Source: Phaeoceros laevis (taxonomy: Eukaryota > Anthocerotophyta > Anthocerotopsida > Notothyladales). From it: DNA of 20,820 nt. The position numbers were made by a program, and so were the translations under genes. The stretch's first letter is position 1; every line of letters starts with the position of its first letter. The notes beneath the pieces are model-generated. The model was not told the DNA's origin, ran no database searches, and saw nothing but the letters and a program-made list of their open reading frames with translations. Location of the stretch: assembly GCA_049999765.1 (NCBI GenBank), contig JBNGIQ010007611.1:1-20820 (forward strand), given 5' to 3'. Positions 1 through 9,118 of the stretch are shown in pieces.

Positions 1-199
1 TAGTTTACTTTGTTAAAAAAGGGTTTTAACCCCCCATTGTCTGTAAAAAGCTTTTTTGCTATTTATAAAATGTCTAAGTCGCAAAATCGAAAAAAACTTT
101 TATGTGAAAGAAGTCACTGATTTTTTAGGGTTGGTTAACAAGTTTTTGGTAAGCATTGGTTTAGTGTTACCAAACCCAAAAGCGCTCAGGCACAAACTT

Positions 200-652
200 G
201 AAAGAAGCTTTTGAGGTTCTGACCTGCCATCACTCCCACGTGGAGTCGGTTTGGCGTGTCCACCCCTTACCACTACTACTACCACTCCACAAATCAAGGT
301 AGGGAGGAACATACATGTTGCTCTTGAAATGCTTCCCTTGAAACAGTTTCAATATTCTGGACTTAAAACCACCGAAGCAACCAACCAGACGAATCTTATG
401 TACATCACACATTTTGATAGATATAGAGCTTAAGAATGCATGAGTGTATTTTTTACCTGGCCATTGAAGTCCGAGGTTAATCAGCTCAGCATGGGGCTTT
501 ACACCACTTCCCCCCACAGCCCTCTTCATATGAAGTTCAGAGTAATTCCGTGGACGCATGGATATATGGAGGAAATATGTAACATGTTGGCTGGCCATGG
601 GTTGCTATTCAAGAATAGGCATGATCATGTGGGTGTGCACAGGCCTAGCCTA
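200..652 (-). pseudogene. Decayed 3' fragment of an S28 carboxypeptidase gene (copy A)
   Basis: On the minus strand this stretch aligns base by base with the intact S28 gene at about 5309-5687, including the intron between its exons 7 and 8. The exon 7 counterpart (about 475-650) keeps a trace of the motif NYTEYEEG as NYSELHMK. The exon 8 counterpart (about 215-345) keeps DLWSG where the live gene has DPWSG around the catalytic Asp, followed by a run of AGT/GGT codons created by a small trinucleotide repeat. The motif FSNGLL before the Asp is lost, and no exon 9 or 10 counterpart is visible below position 200. Because intron sequence is retained, this is a DNA-level duplicate and not a processed copy. 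The 122-codon open frame across it (230-598) runs through former intron and is not a real protein. Confidence 0.75.
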
Positions 653-1840
653 GTAGGCCTGTACATGTGAGGCCTAGGGTCTCTACTTTTACAATCCAAT
701 GAGGTGTGCGGAGTGCTCATGATGATGCAAGCTATTCTATTCTCGAAGACACCCATTCCTATCTGTAGTCATTCATGAAAGTGCAAACTTCGCACGGACT
801 TTCCCTGCTAGCTGCCTGCTTCAAAGCGATGATATCTACCGCAAAGTTATAGTTTCAGGCATGTCGGCAGTCAGAGTCTCAGGCATTTCGGTTGTCAGAG
901 TTTCAGGCACGTCAGCAGATAGTGAGCGAGCAGCAGATGCAGATCTATAGCCAATGTCGAAAGGATCAAGCTTTTTGCTTGGAGACTAATAACTTATAGA
1001 ATCGATTGAAACTTTTTAAAGAAGTAACGACAACGATGGTTTGAAGTTCTCCACATAGCACTCCCATCTTCGGAATCCTCATCCTCGTCCTCATATGCCT
1101 CCTCGTCCCGTCATCGCTAGACTCCGGCTCTACACTTCCTATTCGTACCCAAACGACTCAGAACATGAACAATGTTGTCCTCTATGTCCATGAAAGCACA
1201 TGGAGTGGCAAGATATACATGCTCTTTGCGAAACTCGCTCTTTGACAAGCTTAAGATCCGCATGAATGCGTAGAGCGTTTTCATATCATCGTCCGTCGCC
1301 TGTAAAATCCAAGCACACACCCACTTCATCAGTCACGTCGGTTGTTAACATTCACCAATTTTCTAGATACTCTACTGTAAGATAGAAAGAACAAGGAATC
1401 AATTAATCCTTCATAAAAAGCTTGGCATGGACAACTCTGTTTGGAATGTTCACTTGTATTCTTGCTCCTTCTCCAAGTCCTAGCCTATGCATGCACACAA
1501 GCGGGCTGGTGAGTGTTACACTAGAAGTTCCGTACCTGTAGGTTGTGTCTCGTCATGTTCTCCATTCATAATTTTGAAAATGATAGGGGAGTACTCCTCA
1601 AACAAGGCTTGCTTACGAACATCCATCCCACAAACAAAGAACGGTGTTATCAAGAAGAGAAAGCAAAAACTAGATAAAACAAGACTACAAGACTGTCTAT
1701 GAGATAACAACGCATAGAGATGAGTTCTTGCCTTAAACCAAGCGCGAGTGACATCATCATCTGTACACGTAGCGATGTGGAGAGAGTTGTTATCCAATGA
1801 AGTCTTCTAAATGTGAGCAAAAACCTGTAAAATTCCATGG
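653..1840. other. Intergenic, possible remnants of an unidentified minus-strand gene
   Basis: No complete gene is recognisable. On the minus strand, frames at 1516-1797 and 1117-1329 both contain a TDDD motif followed by a weakly similar stretch. About 1020-1100 reads as a short acidic segment rich in E and D, ending in a stop. These could be exon remnants of one degraded gene or transposon protein running from 1800 down to 1010. I do not recognise a family, and no splice model links them cleanly. Confidence 0.25.
851..922. repeat. Three 24-bp tandem repeats
   Basis: Three adjacent copies of a 24-bp unit start at 851, 875 and 899. The core is TTTCAGGCATGTCGGCAGTC, with a few substitutions in copies 2 and 3. 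Read on the plus strand each unit is eight codons (SFRHVGSQ-like), but the third copy ends in TAG and no open gene surrounds it, so I treat it as a plain minisatellite. Confidence 0.7.
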
Positions 1841-2265
1841 AATCATACTATTAAAAGACATACTCACTCCATGAAACTCACATCCTCAATGGTGGTCAAC
1901 AATTTAACAAGTACATAGAGTGTGCATACTTTTAGCACAAAGGTCTATGATGACTGTGCGTAGACTAAGCTTAATATGGTATCGCATGAAATCAATGGTT
2001 AACTTGTGGGTTGACCACAAAGTCTTGTTGTTTGCAAATTGCAAATGTGCAACAAGCCTAAATAAACACATGTATATATAGTAGCTAGCATACTCATACA
2101 AAGGTTAAATTGTACATGATGTGCAACAGGGCTTCATAAGAACGTATGTAGTGGCTAGCTTGCATATATGAAGGTCAAGTTTGGAACATTTTCCAAAGGA
2201 ACTCTACGTAAACTAACCAAGGTGGCAAAGTGCCTAACCTAACTCAGGAGGTACCAGTAATTCAT
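1841..2265. other. Intergenic AT-rich stretch
   Basis: I see no gene, RNA or convincing splice signals here. The sequence is AT-rich with only short frames on both strands. Confidence 0.5.
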
Positions 2266-2313
2266 CCACGTCACCTCCGACTCCACAAGGGGATCGAGCA
2301 TGCCCACATGTCT

Positions 2314-2380
2314 ATGACATGTCAAGTAGCAAGCACAGCTTGCTACTTGACATGTCTGTGCTTGCTACTTGACATGTCAT
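2314..2380. repeat. Perfect 24-bp inverted repeat with a third internal arm
   Basis: The 24 bases at 2314-2337 are the exact reverse complement of 2357-2380. The 19-nt core gacatgtcaagtagcaagc (2316-2334) also pairs perfectly with 2338-2356, leaving a 3-nt loop. The downstream arm is thus present twice as a direct repeat of 22-nt period. Transcribed RNA could fold into two alternative hairpins. Confidence 0.85.
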
Positions 2381-2430
2381 CTATGACGGTTAAGTGTCAT
2401 GTTAGTTCTATACTTGAATGTCCCTTCAAG

Positions 2431-2465
2431 TAGTAGTAGTATTCAAGTGGTAGTAGTAGTAGTAG
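2431..2465. repeat. TAG/AGT trinucleotide microsatellite
   Basis: Two short runs of TAG/AGT triplets flank the word ATTCAAGTGG. The unit is simple, no frame crosses it and it sits in non-coding DNA. Confidence 0.7.
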
Positions 2466-2496
2466 AAAAGAGCTATGCTATACCAACTCCACAACC

Positions 2497-2550
2497 TTGG
2501 GCAGTGGTAAAGAACCCCACCCCCCGAAGGGGTGGCTAGGGTTCAATACC
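2497..2550 (+). mobile_element. tRNA-like (SINE-like) segment with pol III box A and box B
   Basis: GGTTCAATACC at 2540-2550 fits the internal pol III box B consensus GGTTCRANNCC. TTGGGCAGTGG at 2497-2507 fits box A at 9 of 11 positions, 43 nt upstream, which is normal tRNA or SINE spacing. Between them, 2518-2523 and 2529-2534 pair as a 6-bp stem with a 5-nt loop where the anticodon arm would lie. The acceptor arms do not pair well, so this looks like a tRNA-derived SINE head or a tRNA relic and not a working tRNA gene. Confidence 0.4.
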
Positions 2551-2622
2551 ACTCACGGCAGTGTGCTCTATCAAACCGAAATACAAATAAGAAACCAAAC
2601 CAAAACTACATTCTACAGACTT

Positions 2623-2708
2623 AGTTATTATTAACCTAATACAAGAGTTATTATTAACCTAATACAAGTAACTATCTACAGACCTAGTTATTATTAACAT
2701 AATATAAG
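2623..2708. repeat. AT-rich direct repeats, 23-bp unit
   Basis: The 23-nt unit beginning AGTTATTATTAACCTAATAC occurs at 2623-2645 and identically at 2646-2668. A third copy with two changes lies at 2686-2708. The word CTACAGAC precedes copies 1 and 3, so a longer unit was probably duplicated first. Confidence 0.75.
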
Positions 2709-2777
2709 TAACTAACATAACATAGCTTAACCACCATAAATGACTAGCCAAGTTGCTCGCTATCTAGCAAGTCGCGA

Positions 2778-2865
2778 ACGTGGTGGCGTGCTCAATTCCC
2801 TTGTGGAGTTACTGTAGCGCGACGTGGTGGCTTGCTCAATTCCCTTGTGGAGTTACTATAGCGTA
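2778..2865. repeat. 44-bp tandem duplication
   Basis: 2778-2821 and 2822-2865 are two adjacent copies containing the shared 20-mer CTCAATTCCCTTGTGGAGTT, with a few substitutions elsewhere. Both resemble, in reverse orientation, the sequence at 2266-2307. Confidence 0.8.
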
Positions 2866-4009
2866 TAGCGCGGTTCTTTATTACTACTAGTGTTAGAGTT
2901 TTTATAAGTAATACAATAAACACAAAAATTTGAATTGTTATTAGTCTTTGTGGATTGGGGTTTGTAAGGCAAATGCTTCTTTGTAGATAACCATGTTGAG
3001 AGGCACAATTGGCTCACCACCTTTTGCACTAGTCAGTGGGGCAGCCCAAGCCCTAATCTGCTCAATGTGGAACTTCAAGTTGTGCTGCCCCAATTTGCTC
3101 AATGTGGTTCTTCATACCTGAAGCTTCTATGACACTCCTGGTTGTGATCATGCTGAGAAGAAGAAGATTTATAACGTGCTTACAAGTTGGGTCCAAAAGG
3201 TCCACACTCTCCGAGAAGGTAAGCCTGACTTTTACTACAAAGCCTATCCATCTCGTTCCCCTAGACGACCCGATTGTCACTCTCCCCCTCCCGTCTCCCT
3301 AACCTTGGGAGCAGTTCCTGGATTGGTTCAGGGAGTACTTCGTAAATTCTACGCAAATGGTGGGGCTGTGGTGACAACAGGGAAAACGGATTCTCTTCCC
3401 CTCCACACGGTCCAACCATATGCATGGTCGCAGTCATCGTGTTCAAAGCAGGGAGGAAGATGAGGATGCATAAGGCGTAGTTCAGGGTTACAGGTTTCCT
3501 TCGCTATGCAGCCTGCAGCTGGCAGCTTACCTGTCTTCAGAGCCTTGATGCACTTGTAAGAGGGACTTCGGTCGCAACGGGTCGGCCAATTTCGTGCAGA
3601 AATGACTGGTCTGTGATTCTGAAAATCCACCACCGGTCTCGGCGGTGGTGGGTTTTCAGCTATGTGCTTTGTGCTGTTTTGTCTAGGAACCTAGCTTTCT
3701 ATGTTCGGTGCACCCCTGAATCCTTGCCTGCTAGGTAAGGTTGCAAGCTGTACCGGTTTGGTTGCATGGTACCGTGGGGGCGAATTGTCCATATGCAGAA
3801 GTTTGTGGCATCATTCTTCACTTCAGTGAGATGGTTCGCTTGTACTCCATCCCGGGAGCTGCTCGAAGCTCGTACGAGAGTTCCACGAAGGCAGAGCTTA
3901 CTGTTGTGCCAGCTGCTGCTGCTGCTGGTCAATTCATGAATTTAGGTTGAGTTGACAGGGAAGGATGCTGGCCAGCAGGTGCCCTCTCATCTGGCTTGAA
4001 AACGATAGA
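2866..4009. other. Intergenic, no confident gene
   Basis: Many short frames are present but none has a recognisable domain or clear splice sites. The longest are at 3176-3463 (plus) and 3349-3633 (minus). A plus-strand frame around 3302-3370 contains WEQFLDWFREYF, which looks protein-like but matches no family I can name. The 38-nt-spaced repetition of TGCTCAATGTGG near 3059 and 3097 and the hairpin at 3619-3659 are the only structures I can point to. Confidence 0.4.
3619..3659. repeat. 17-bp inverted repeat (hairpin)
   Basis: ctgaaaatccaccaccg (3619-3635) pairs with 3643-3659 across a 7-nt loop, with one mismatch that would be a G-U pair in one RNA strand. No T-run follows, and this is plant DNA, so it is not a bacterial-type terminator. 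It may be the remains of a small inverted-repeat element. Confidence 0.7.
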
Positions 4010-4355
4010 AGACACGTGCTCCGAAGCTCAACAGCAGTAATTCATTTGGAATAAAACTTGTGTTGCAAGCAAGCAGGAAGGATCAGGAAGGAAGCAAGAC
4101 CATACCTTCGCTAACAACAGTAGCAGCGATTGTATATGATCAGATATGTGTCTCATGAGATGTGCTTGCGGAGTCTAGATGCCAAAAACAAACTGTAACA
4201 AAGCACAAGGTAAAACCCATGTTTCATTTTGAGACCTGTGCAAAGAAGTGCTGAGCCACAGATCTAGACTTGAAAGATGATCAGGTTCTGACAAGCCATC
4301 GCTGCGACGGTCCAGCAGTCTGTTGGAGAAGAGTATGCCCGAATTGCTTAAAAGC
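4010..4355 (-). pseudogene. Decayed 3' fragment of an S28 carboxypeptidase gene (copy B)
   Basis: The minus strand aligns with about 5100-5400 of the intact S28 gene, exons and introns alike. The exon 9 counterpart starts its splice donor at 4105/4106 and still reads TIAATVVSEG (live gene: [10 protein letters not shown]). The exon 8 counterpart (about 4293-4355) reads SNRLLDRRSDG where the live gene has [11 protein letters not shown], so the Asp is present but the PW next to it is destroyed. Similar flanking words (AAGCTCAAC then AGTAATTCA) show that the intron before exon 10 was also copied. No exon 10 (His-containing) counterpart and no upstream exons are visible. It lies directly downstream of the live gene in the same orientation, as expected for an old tandem duplicate. 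Confidence 0.75.
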
Positions 4356-4812
4356 AGGGCAGCAGGAAGCGCCAAGGCCGCCAGCGAAACGAAGTTGGAT
4401 TGTGGTTTTGTCACGTTCGGAGCTTGCTACTGTAGTTGCGAATTATTCGTTACTCGCAACCGGCGGTTCTCCGTCCTGGCAGCTGCTCCCGACCACACCC
4501 AGTCGATCCGTGGCTGGGAGTGCGAATCACTCTGTTCCTCCTACTAAACAAGGGACTAGGTTGGGTTTTCAGCAGTATGCAATGAAAGGTACCGCTGCCT
4601 CTGCCTGCTATTTTCAGGCTCCTCGTTGTGGTCAAGATGGACGATTTACGTTCGCTGCTAGATGTTTATGACCAGACAATCAAACGGGCAAGCAATTCTC
4701 TGTAAGGACTTGAAGGAGCAGATTAGAAGTCAGCCCAGTTCACCCTAGTGATTCGGGAGATGCATTTTTAACAAATGAGGTAATGGTGAACAAGTAGTGG
4801 GATCTCGCCTAC
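4356..4812. other. Intergenic between S28 relic B and the intact S28 gene
   Basis: No confident gene. On the plus strand an ATG at 4637 opens a 22-codon frame (MDDLRSLLDVYDQTIKRASN and on) that ends at a donor-like TCTCT/GTAAGG. It could be an isolated small exon, but no partner exon is visible. The 3' UTR of the S28 gene should lie in the upper part of this interval. Confidence 0.35.
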
Positions 4813-7406
4813 CTACCACCGGACCTTGGCTTCAGACAACCAGTGTGCGACTTTGCGGGTGAAATGTAGGCGCTGAGACAGCAGGATGAGGAGCAACAGT
4901 ACCAGTAAGGCTACTGCCAATGGATGCATTTCCCAGTATATCCCTGGCTGCGTCTGCCTGTCACCATAGTACTGATGCAGCCACTGGGTGATGTGCTGTA
5001 TCTCAAAGTCCCGCTGTTGCACCAGCCACTTGGGATCATTCTGTGTCGACTGCCTCAAGTCAAGGTGGTGAGCTCCTGGGTGAGCAGCGGAAAGTATGCA
5101 GAAACCCATCAGTGCTCTTAAAGCTCAACTAGTAATTCACGTACAAATAAAAACTGTCACTGCAATCAAGCAGGCAGTAAAAGGAAGGACATACCTTCGC
5201 TGACAACACTAGCAACGATTGTGTCTGAGATATCGTGCAGGACACTGGATGGCAAAACAAAGCACAAGGGACCCCATGTTTAGTGGTGCCAAAAAAATGC
5301 TCATACGGAAGCTTCAAAGAATGATCAGGTTCTCACCTGCCACCACTCCACGGGTCCAGCAGACCATTGGAGAAAACTATGTTGCTCCCAAAGTGCTTCA
5401 GAACTGTTTCAATGTTCTATAGAACCACAGAAGCAACCGAAGATTCAACATTCTTGACCACGACCATGATTCTTTGGAGAGTCTTACAGTACACATGTAT
5501 CTGGACTTAAGAACGAGTGTACTAACCTGGCCACCAAACTCGGAGGTTATCCAGCTTGGCCTGGGCCTTACACCATATGTCTCCAGACAGCCCTCTTCAT
5601 ACTCAGTGTAGTTCCATGGATATGGAGGGAACATGCTGTTGGTTGGGTTGCTACTCATAGGCATAACCATCTCGGTGCAGGCCTGCAGGCAGGACATCAT
5701 AGATCAGTCTCCACCAGGAACTAGGCACAGCTCTGCATTCTGCTGCAAGGTGTATTGATGCACGCAGAACATTGGCCAAGTGATGCTACCTGCCAGCCCC
5801 ATCCGCTCATTCCATGAGGATCATCACCGGTATCAAAACAAACCTCTGTGCCAGTGTAGTTGTAATACACACTCACACCAGCAAATACTCGTGAGAGGAT
5901 GGTAGAACCATCAGGCAGACCATCTATTGCCTTGCAGACCTGTGTTCAAAGCACCACAAAAGTTCTTTAGAGCCAAGCTGGAGACAGATGTCTGCTGCTC
6001 TCAGATGAAACTGCAACCCTACAGAAATTTGCCAGCTGCGAGACTTACCTCCTTGATAGGAAATGCAGGCAAAGGCATCAGAAAGTCTGCAGCATAGGGG
6101 TAGTTGACCATGGCAAGATAAGCATATGCAGAGTACAACCAATCTTCCAACTCCCAAGTGCCTTCAAAATCTCTGCATATGAATGACCATGATGCCCACG
6201 TCACGTCAGCAACCACAACGAGCTGCAGATCAAAGGAATTCCAGAGCTTCATACAAGAGCGTGGGGAGGACCTGCATGCTCGAAACAAAATGCTGAGATC
6301 GTGTAGGCCCCCATTCTTTTCACCTACACTTTCTATCTCCTCCCACGACTGTCGAATTGTGTCGACACAGCTCTGACTTTCTTTCTGTGCGCAATCAAGT
6401 CTCCGAGATTGGTACAATTCCTTGCATTTCGCTAAGCCAACAAAAGAAATGATCAACTGTTCATTCATTGTAGGAGTTGATACCAGACCTTGAAATTTGA
6501 AGAGACAATTCGGTAGAAAGTATCAGGTGGGACGATGTCTTCAAACTGCAGAATCGGAGCTGAGGAGGCAATAGCCCCGATCGCAACATGTGGGTACTTG
6601 AGTCGGAACCAGGCAGCTAACACTGCGCAGGTGAGGTGCAACAGAGACCATCAGACGGAGCCAAAATCGTGAACCAGCCATCAAAAATTTAGGAGCTAGG
6701 AGGGAACCTACTTCCACCATAGGAGCCTCCGAACAGCACTACTGGGGAGGCCTCAGCGGACAGGTTCCTCTTCAAGTCCCTAATGAGAGTCACGTAATCC
6801 GCCAAAGCCTGTTCTGATGTAAGGTGTGCCAGGGAGGCAGCGTCCTTGTAGGCCAGCTCGCGACTACCGTAAGGCATAGATTCTCCATAGTAGCGATGCT
6901 GAATAAATGGCGCGCGGATGAGGAGCAGCTCATCAGATGGTAGAATTCTTTTGTGTCATGAATGAGGTTTTCTTTCAAAGAGTTGCGTTCCTCACCTCGG
7001 GAAAGATTAGGAGCGCCCTGAAGTGGGGCGCAATCTCCCACAGAAAGCCAGTGTTGACCGCGAACCACTCGATGTCTCCCTCGTTCCCGCAGTAGAGGAA
7101 AATGGGCGCCTGGCTTGTGGCGCCTCCCCAAGACTTGTCGTGGATGAGGTAGCGCTGCTGGAAAGTGCCGTCCTTCGACGGCGTGAAGCTGAAGTGATCG
7201 AGTGTCTGCGTATGGAAACGCACATCGTAAGACAGGGTTGTCGATCGGTTGGCTGCGGCGGAGTAGCGAGCCAGCGACAGCGGCCGGTGATGCCAACGGT
7301 GTTGCCTAGGCAGAGCCACTGCCTGGCCTGCCTGGAACAGCAGCAACTGGAACAAGAAGGTGAGGAGAGGCATGACCTTTGGTCGAGAGATGTTGGCCCC
7401 GAGCAA
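4813..7406 (-). CDS. Serine carboxypeptidase of family S28 (lysosomal Pro-X carboxypeptidase-like), membrane-anchored
   Basis: Ten exons with agreeing phases give 555 aa: 6996-7406, 6712-6898, 6489-6622, 6272-6384, 6049-6172, 5790-5939, 5527-5682, 5337-5416, 5195-5244, 4813-5075. The first ATG is at 7406; an alternative at 7373 starts just before the hydrophobic signal peptide ([14 protein letters not shown]). Family landmarks are in order: [25 protein letters not shown] (from 138), GGSYGG with nucleophile Ser196, [24 protein letters not shown] with Asp446, and EGAHHLDLR with His471. The Asp-His spacing of 25 equals that of human PRCP. The enzyme should remove C-terminal residues after proline (X-Pro-|-X) in the secretory or vacuolar lumen or apoplast. 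Unusual is a hydrophobic helix at about 518-535 followed by a short basic tail, which implies a type I membrane form. Two decayed copies of its 3' end lie downstream (4010-4355 and 200-652). Family assignment is very firm; exact substrate is unknown. Confidence 0.93.
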
Positions 7407-7721
7407 GCTGGGGTGAGGCCTGCGAAAATGCCACGCTTGCCAAAATATCTCTTCTCAGCTAAAGTCGCGTGTCCGAAGGGCATAGGAGCTGCTGCACCAG
7501 GAGAAGGAGACAAACTCGGTTTCGTGCAAATGGGGGTCCTGAGTTGCACCAACGTCCCCTGACAGGCATCATGTTGCAGGCGCGTGATGGTCTTCTGTTG
7601 CGGTATGCTGGAGGCTGGAGCATTTGGGTCATCACAGCCCTAATCGAGATGCACACTCACTAATCCATGACCATGACTGGAGTAGCATCGTAGCTCAAGG
7701 TTGGTTCTCCTTGCTGTGCAG
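7407..7721. other. Intergenic upstream of the S28 gene
   Basis: This interval should carry the S28 promoter and 5' UTR on the minus strand. Several open frames here (for example 7469-7663 and 7459-7656) show no domain. I see no clear TATA box. Confidence 0.4.
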
Positions 7722-8035
7722 GCTGGCAAGTCACCTATCTTCTGAGGCATTGAGAAACGGGGATAATCCTAGTTTCATCCAGATCATAGAGTGCTCCAAG
7801 AGGTTTTTGGAGGCCTTTGTCAGTTTCCTCTCTACCGGAGAAATGCCTGAAGGTTTCAGCGATCTGGATAGAGCTGCATGATGTGGCCATTGCGTACCGT
7901 GTCAAGGCATTGGCGGGAGTGTGTTGACTACCCTGTCAGCGAGTTTCAGGGCCAAGATTAAGGAGACTGTTACCAAGCAGGAGTTCGAACTGTCTACATT
8001 GTACGCTTACGCTTGTATAGGGTTGTCTCCAAGCA
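7722..8035 (+). pseudogene. BTB-domain pseudogene (second-exon relic)
   Basis: The segment begins after an acceptor-like GCTGTGCAG with AGKSPIF, the same point at which exon 2 starts in both BTB genes downstream (ASRSPVF and ARQSPVF). TGA follows at once. A shifted frame then continues with LRNGDNPSFIQIIE and FLEAFVSFLSTGEMPEG, matching the BTB stretch that reads KGFVQFLNTAEV in gene 1. A second shift gives ELHDVAIAYRVKAL (the helix equivalent to LLGLAVKYCVEEL), ending in a stop. A third gives SFRAKIKETVTKQEFE, resembling the post-BTB region. All three frames are therefore used, with stops between, so the copy cannot encode a BTB protein. No first-exon counterpart is evident upstream. Confidence 0.7.
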
Positions 8036-9040
8036 TGCCTTCCAAGCGAGGAGGCTGTCATTAGCTGCGAAGGCAGAGCCGCTGGCACTTGGTTCACTCC
8101 ACTGACGAGGGGTCCCGATGAGGGTGTCCGAAGCTCTTCTAAAGTCCTGGGGGTCTAGGAACAGCATGGAAACTTGAACATACCCAGGTGGGTGGTATGG
8201 TGGAATTTGGGCCCTGAAGCATGAAGCGTGGTGGAAACGCACAACCCTTCGCCGCCTGACTGAGGTTGTTGTGCAATATCCGGTAACACAGTTTTCCGGA
8301 AGGACATCTGAAATGAAGCTTTCCTGGCAAATTCCTGCCATGACAGATCAATGTTTTCGGTATGCTATAATATTCGTGTTTAGCCAACTCCAGATGGGAA
8401 TTGAACACGCCACCAAAGGCTCCGACCGACAGCCGGGAGCCCCCATGCGGTGACTTTAGGGAGCCCCCATTCATGGGCCGAAGTGACCAGTCCAGGCTAC
8501 AATTGTGAAGCGCGGCAGTCGACCCTGTCGGTTGGCCGGTCTCACTTTTCTTTCAAGCTCTTCCATCCACCTGCAGATGTTTCTACCCCTCTCTTTTATT
8601 ACTACATCCGTTCAGTCCGTTTGAGACTTCAGGTGTACCGTAAGTTCCCCTTCCAGAAGATTTCCTATTATGACAGGTCGATGCAACCAAATAGTAGTGG
8701 GTTTCCTCAGTTGGCTGTTCTTGTTCTTTCTATGGTGCATAATGTCACACCATAGAAATAGCAAACGAGCCATAACATGTAAAATTTGTGTCAACATAGA
8801 ACTTTCGGAAGTGTTGAAGACTCTAGATTTGGAATTTTCATGATTTCTTAAGTGGTGACTTGTCTTTGAGCGGAGGCTTGTGGGGATAGCTTGCTCCTGG
8901 GTTGCCTCATCTCTAGTGTTGTTGTTCTTGAATCTTAGAGCAAAGTCATGTGAGTAATGGTCATCAAGGCATCACTTCGACAACCCCTCGGGCAATCAGT
9001 CCAATTAGTCCAATTGCAACAACAAGTCTTCAGGGTCAGC
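8036..9040. other. Intergenic between BTB relic and BTB gene 1
   Basis: No gene recognised. Minus-strand frames at 7994-8341 and 8139-8474 have no domain. A 12-nt word GGGAGCCCCCAT occurs twice near 8435-8470. An 11-bp perfect inverted repeat lies at 8727-8737/8748-8758. The promoter of BTB gene 1 is expected toward the right end. Confidence 0.4.
8727..8758. repeat. 11-bp perfect inverted repeat
   Basis: tttctatggtg (8727-8737) is the exact reverse complement of 8748-8758, with a 10-nt loop. It is short enough to be a chance structure. Confidence 0.6.
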
Positions 9041-9118
9041 CAATTGCAACAATAACAATAACAACAACAACAACATGTTCAACAACAACATCTTCAGCAA
9101 CCACAACAACAACAACCA
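9041..9118 (+). repeat. CAA/AAC trinucleotide microsatellite overlapping the start of BTB gene 1
   Basis: The stretch is built largely of CAA/AAC/ACA triplets with interruptions. All three plus-strand frames stay open through it, giving Asn-, Gln- or Thr-rich peptides. The Asn frame is the one that joins the BTB reading frame, so the repeat supplies the N-terminal residues of that protein. Confidence 0.8.

Larger units (their letters stand above)
2266..2865. mobile_element. Possible non-autonomous element bounded by imperfect inverted repeats
   Basis: The left side (2266-2307) and the right side (2778-2865) share a core in opposite orientation: ACTCCACAAGGG at 2280-2291, with its reverse complement at 2798-2809 and again at 2842-2853. 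Around the core both sides also share a GACGTGG-like outer part and a GAGCATGCC/TGAGCACGCC-like inner part. The right side is itself a 44-bp tandem duplication. Between them lie a strong hairpin, TAG microsatellites, a tRNA-like segment and AT-rich repeats. There is no coding capacity. I could not define a target-site duplication, so the exact ends and the class (MITE-like or a chance nest of repeats) remain open. Confidence 0.35.

Noticed and set aside
230-598. 122-codon minus-strand open frame
   Set aside because: It runs across exon 7-intron-exon 8 counterparts of the S28 gene without splicing, so it is a chance frame in a pseudogene.
2314-2465. CRISPR array
   Set aside because: There are only two or three repeats, no regular spacers and a plant genomic context; the repeats are inverted, not direct, for the main pair.
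3619-3659. Rho-independent terminator
   Set aside because: It is a hairpin without a following T-run and in eukaryotic DNA, where this mechanism is not used by pol II.
7007-7552. 181-codon minus-strand open frame
   Set aside because: It is a shifted frame over S28 exon 1. It gives a Ser/Arg/Pro-rich peptide with none of the family motifs found in the neighbouring frame.
7023-7562. 179-codon plus-strand open frame
   Set aside because: It is antisense to exon 1 of the S28 gene, has no domain and follows the codon pattern of the opposite strand.
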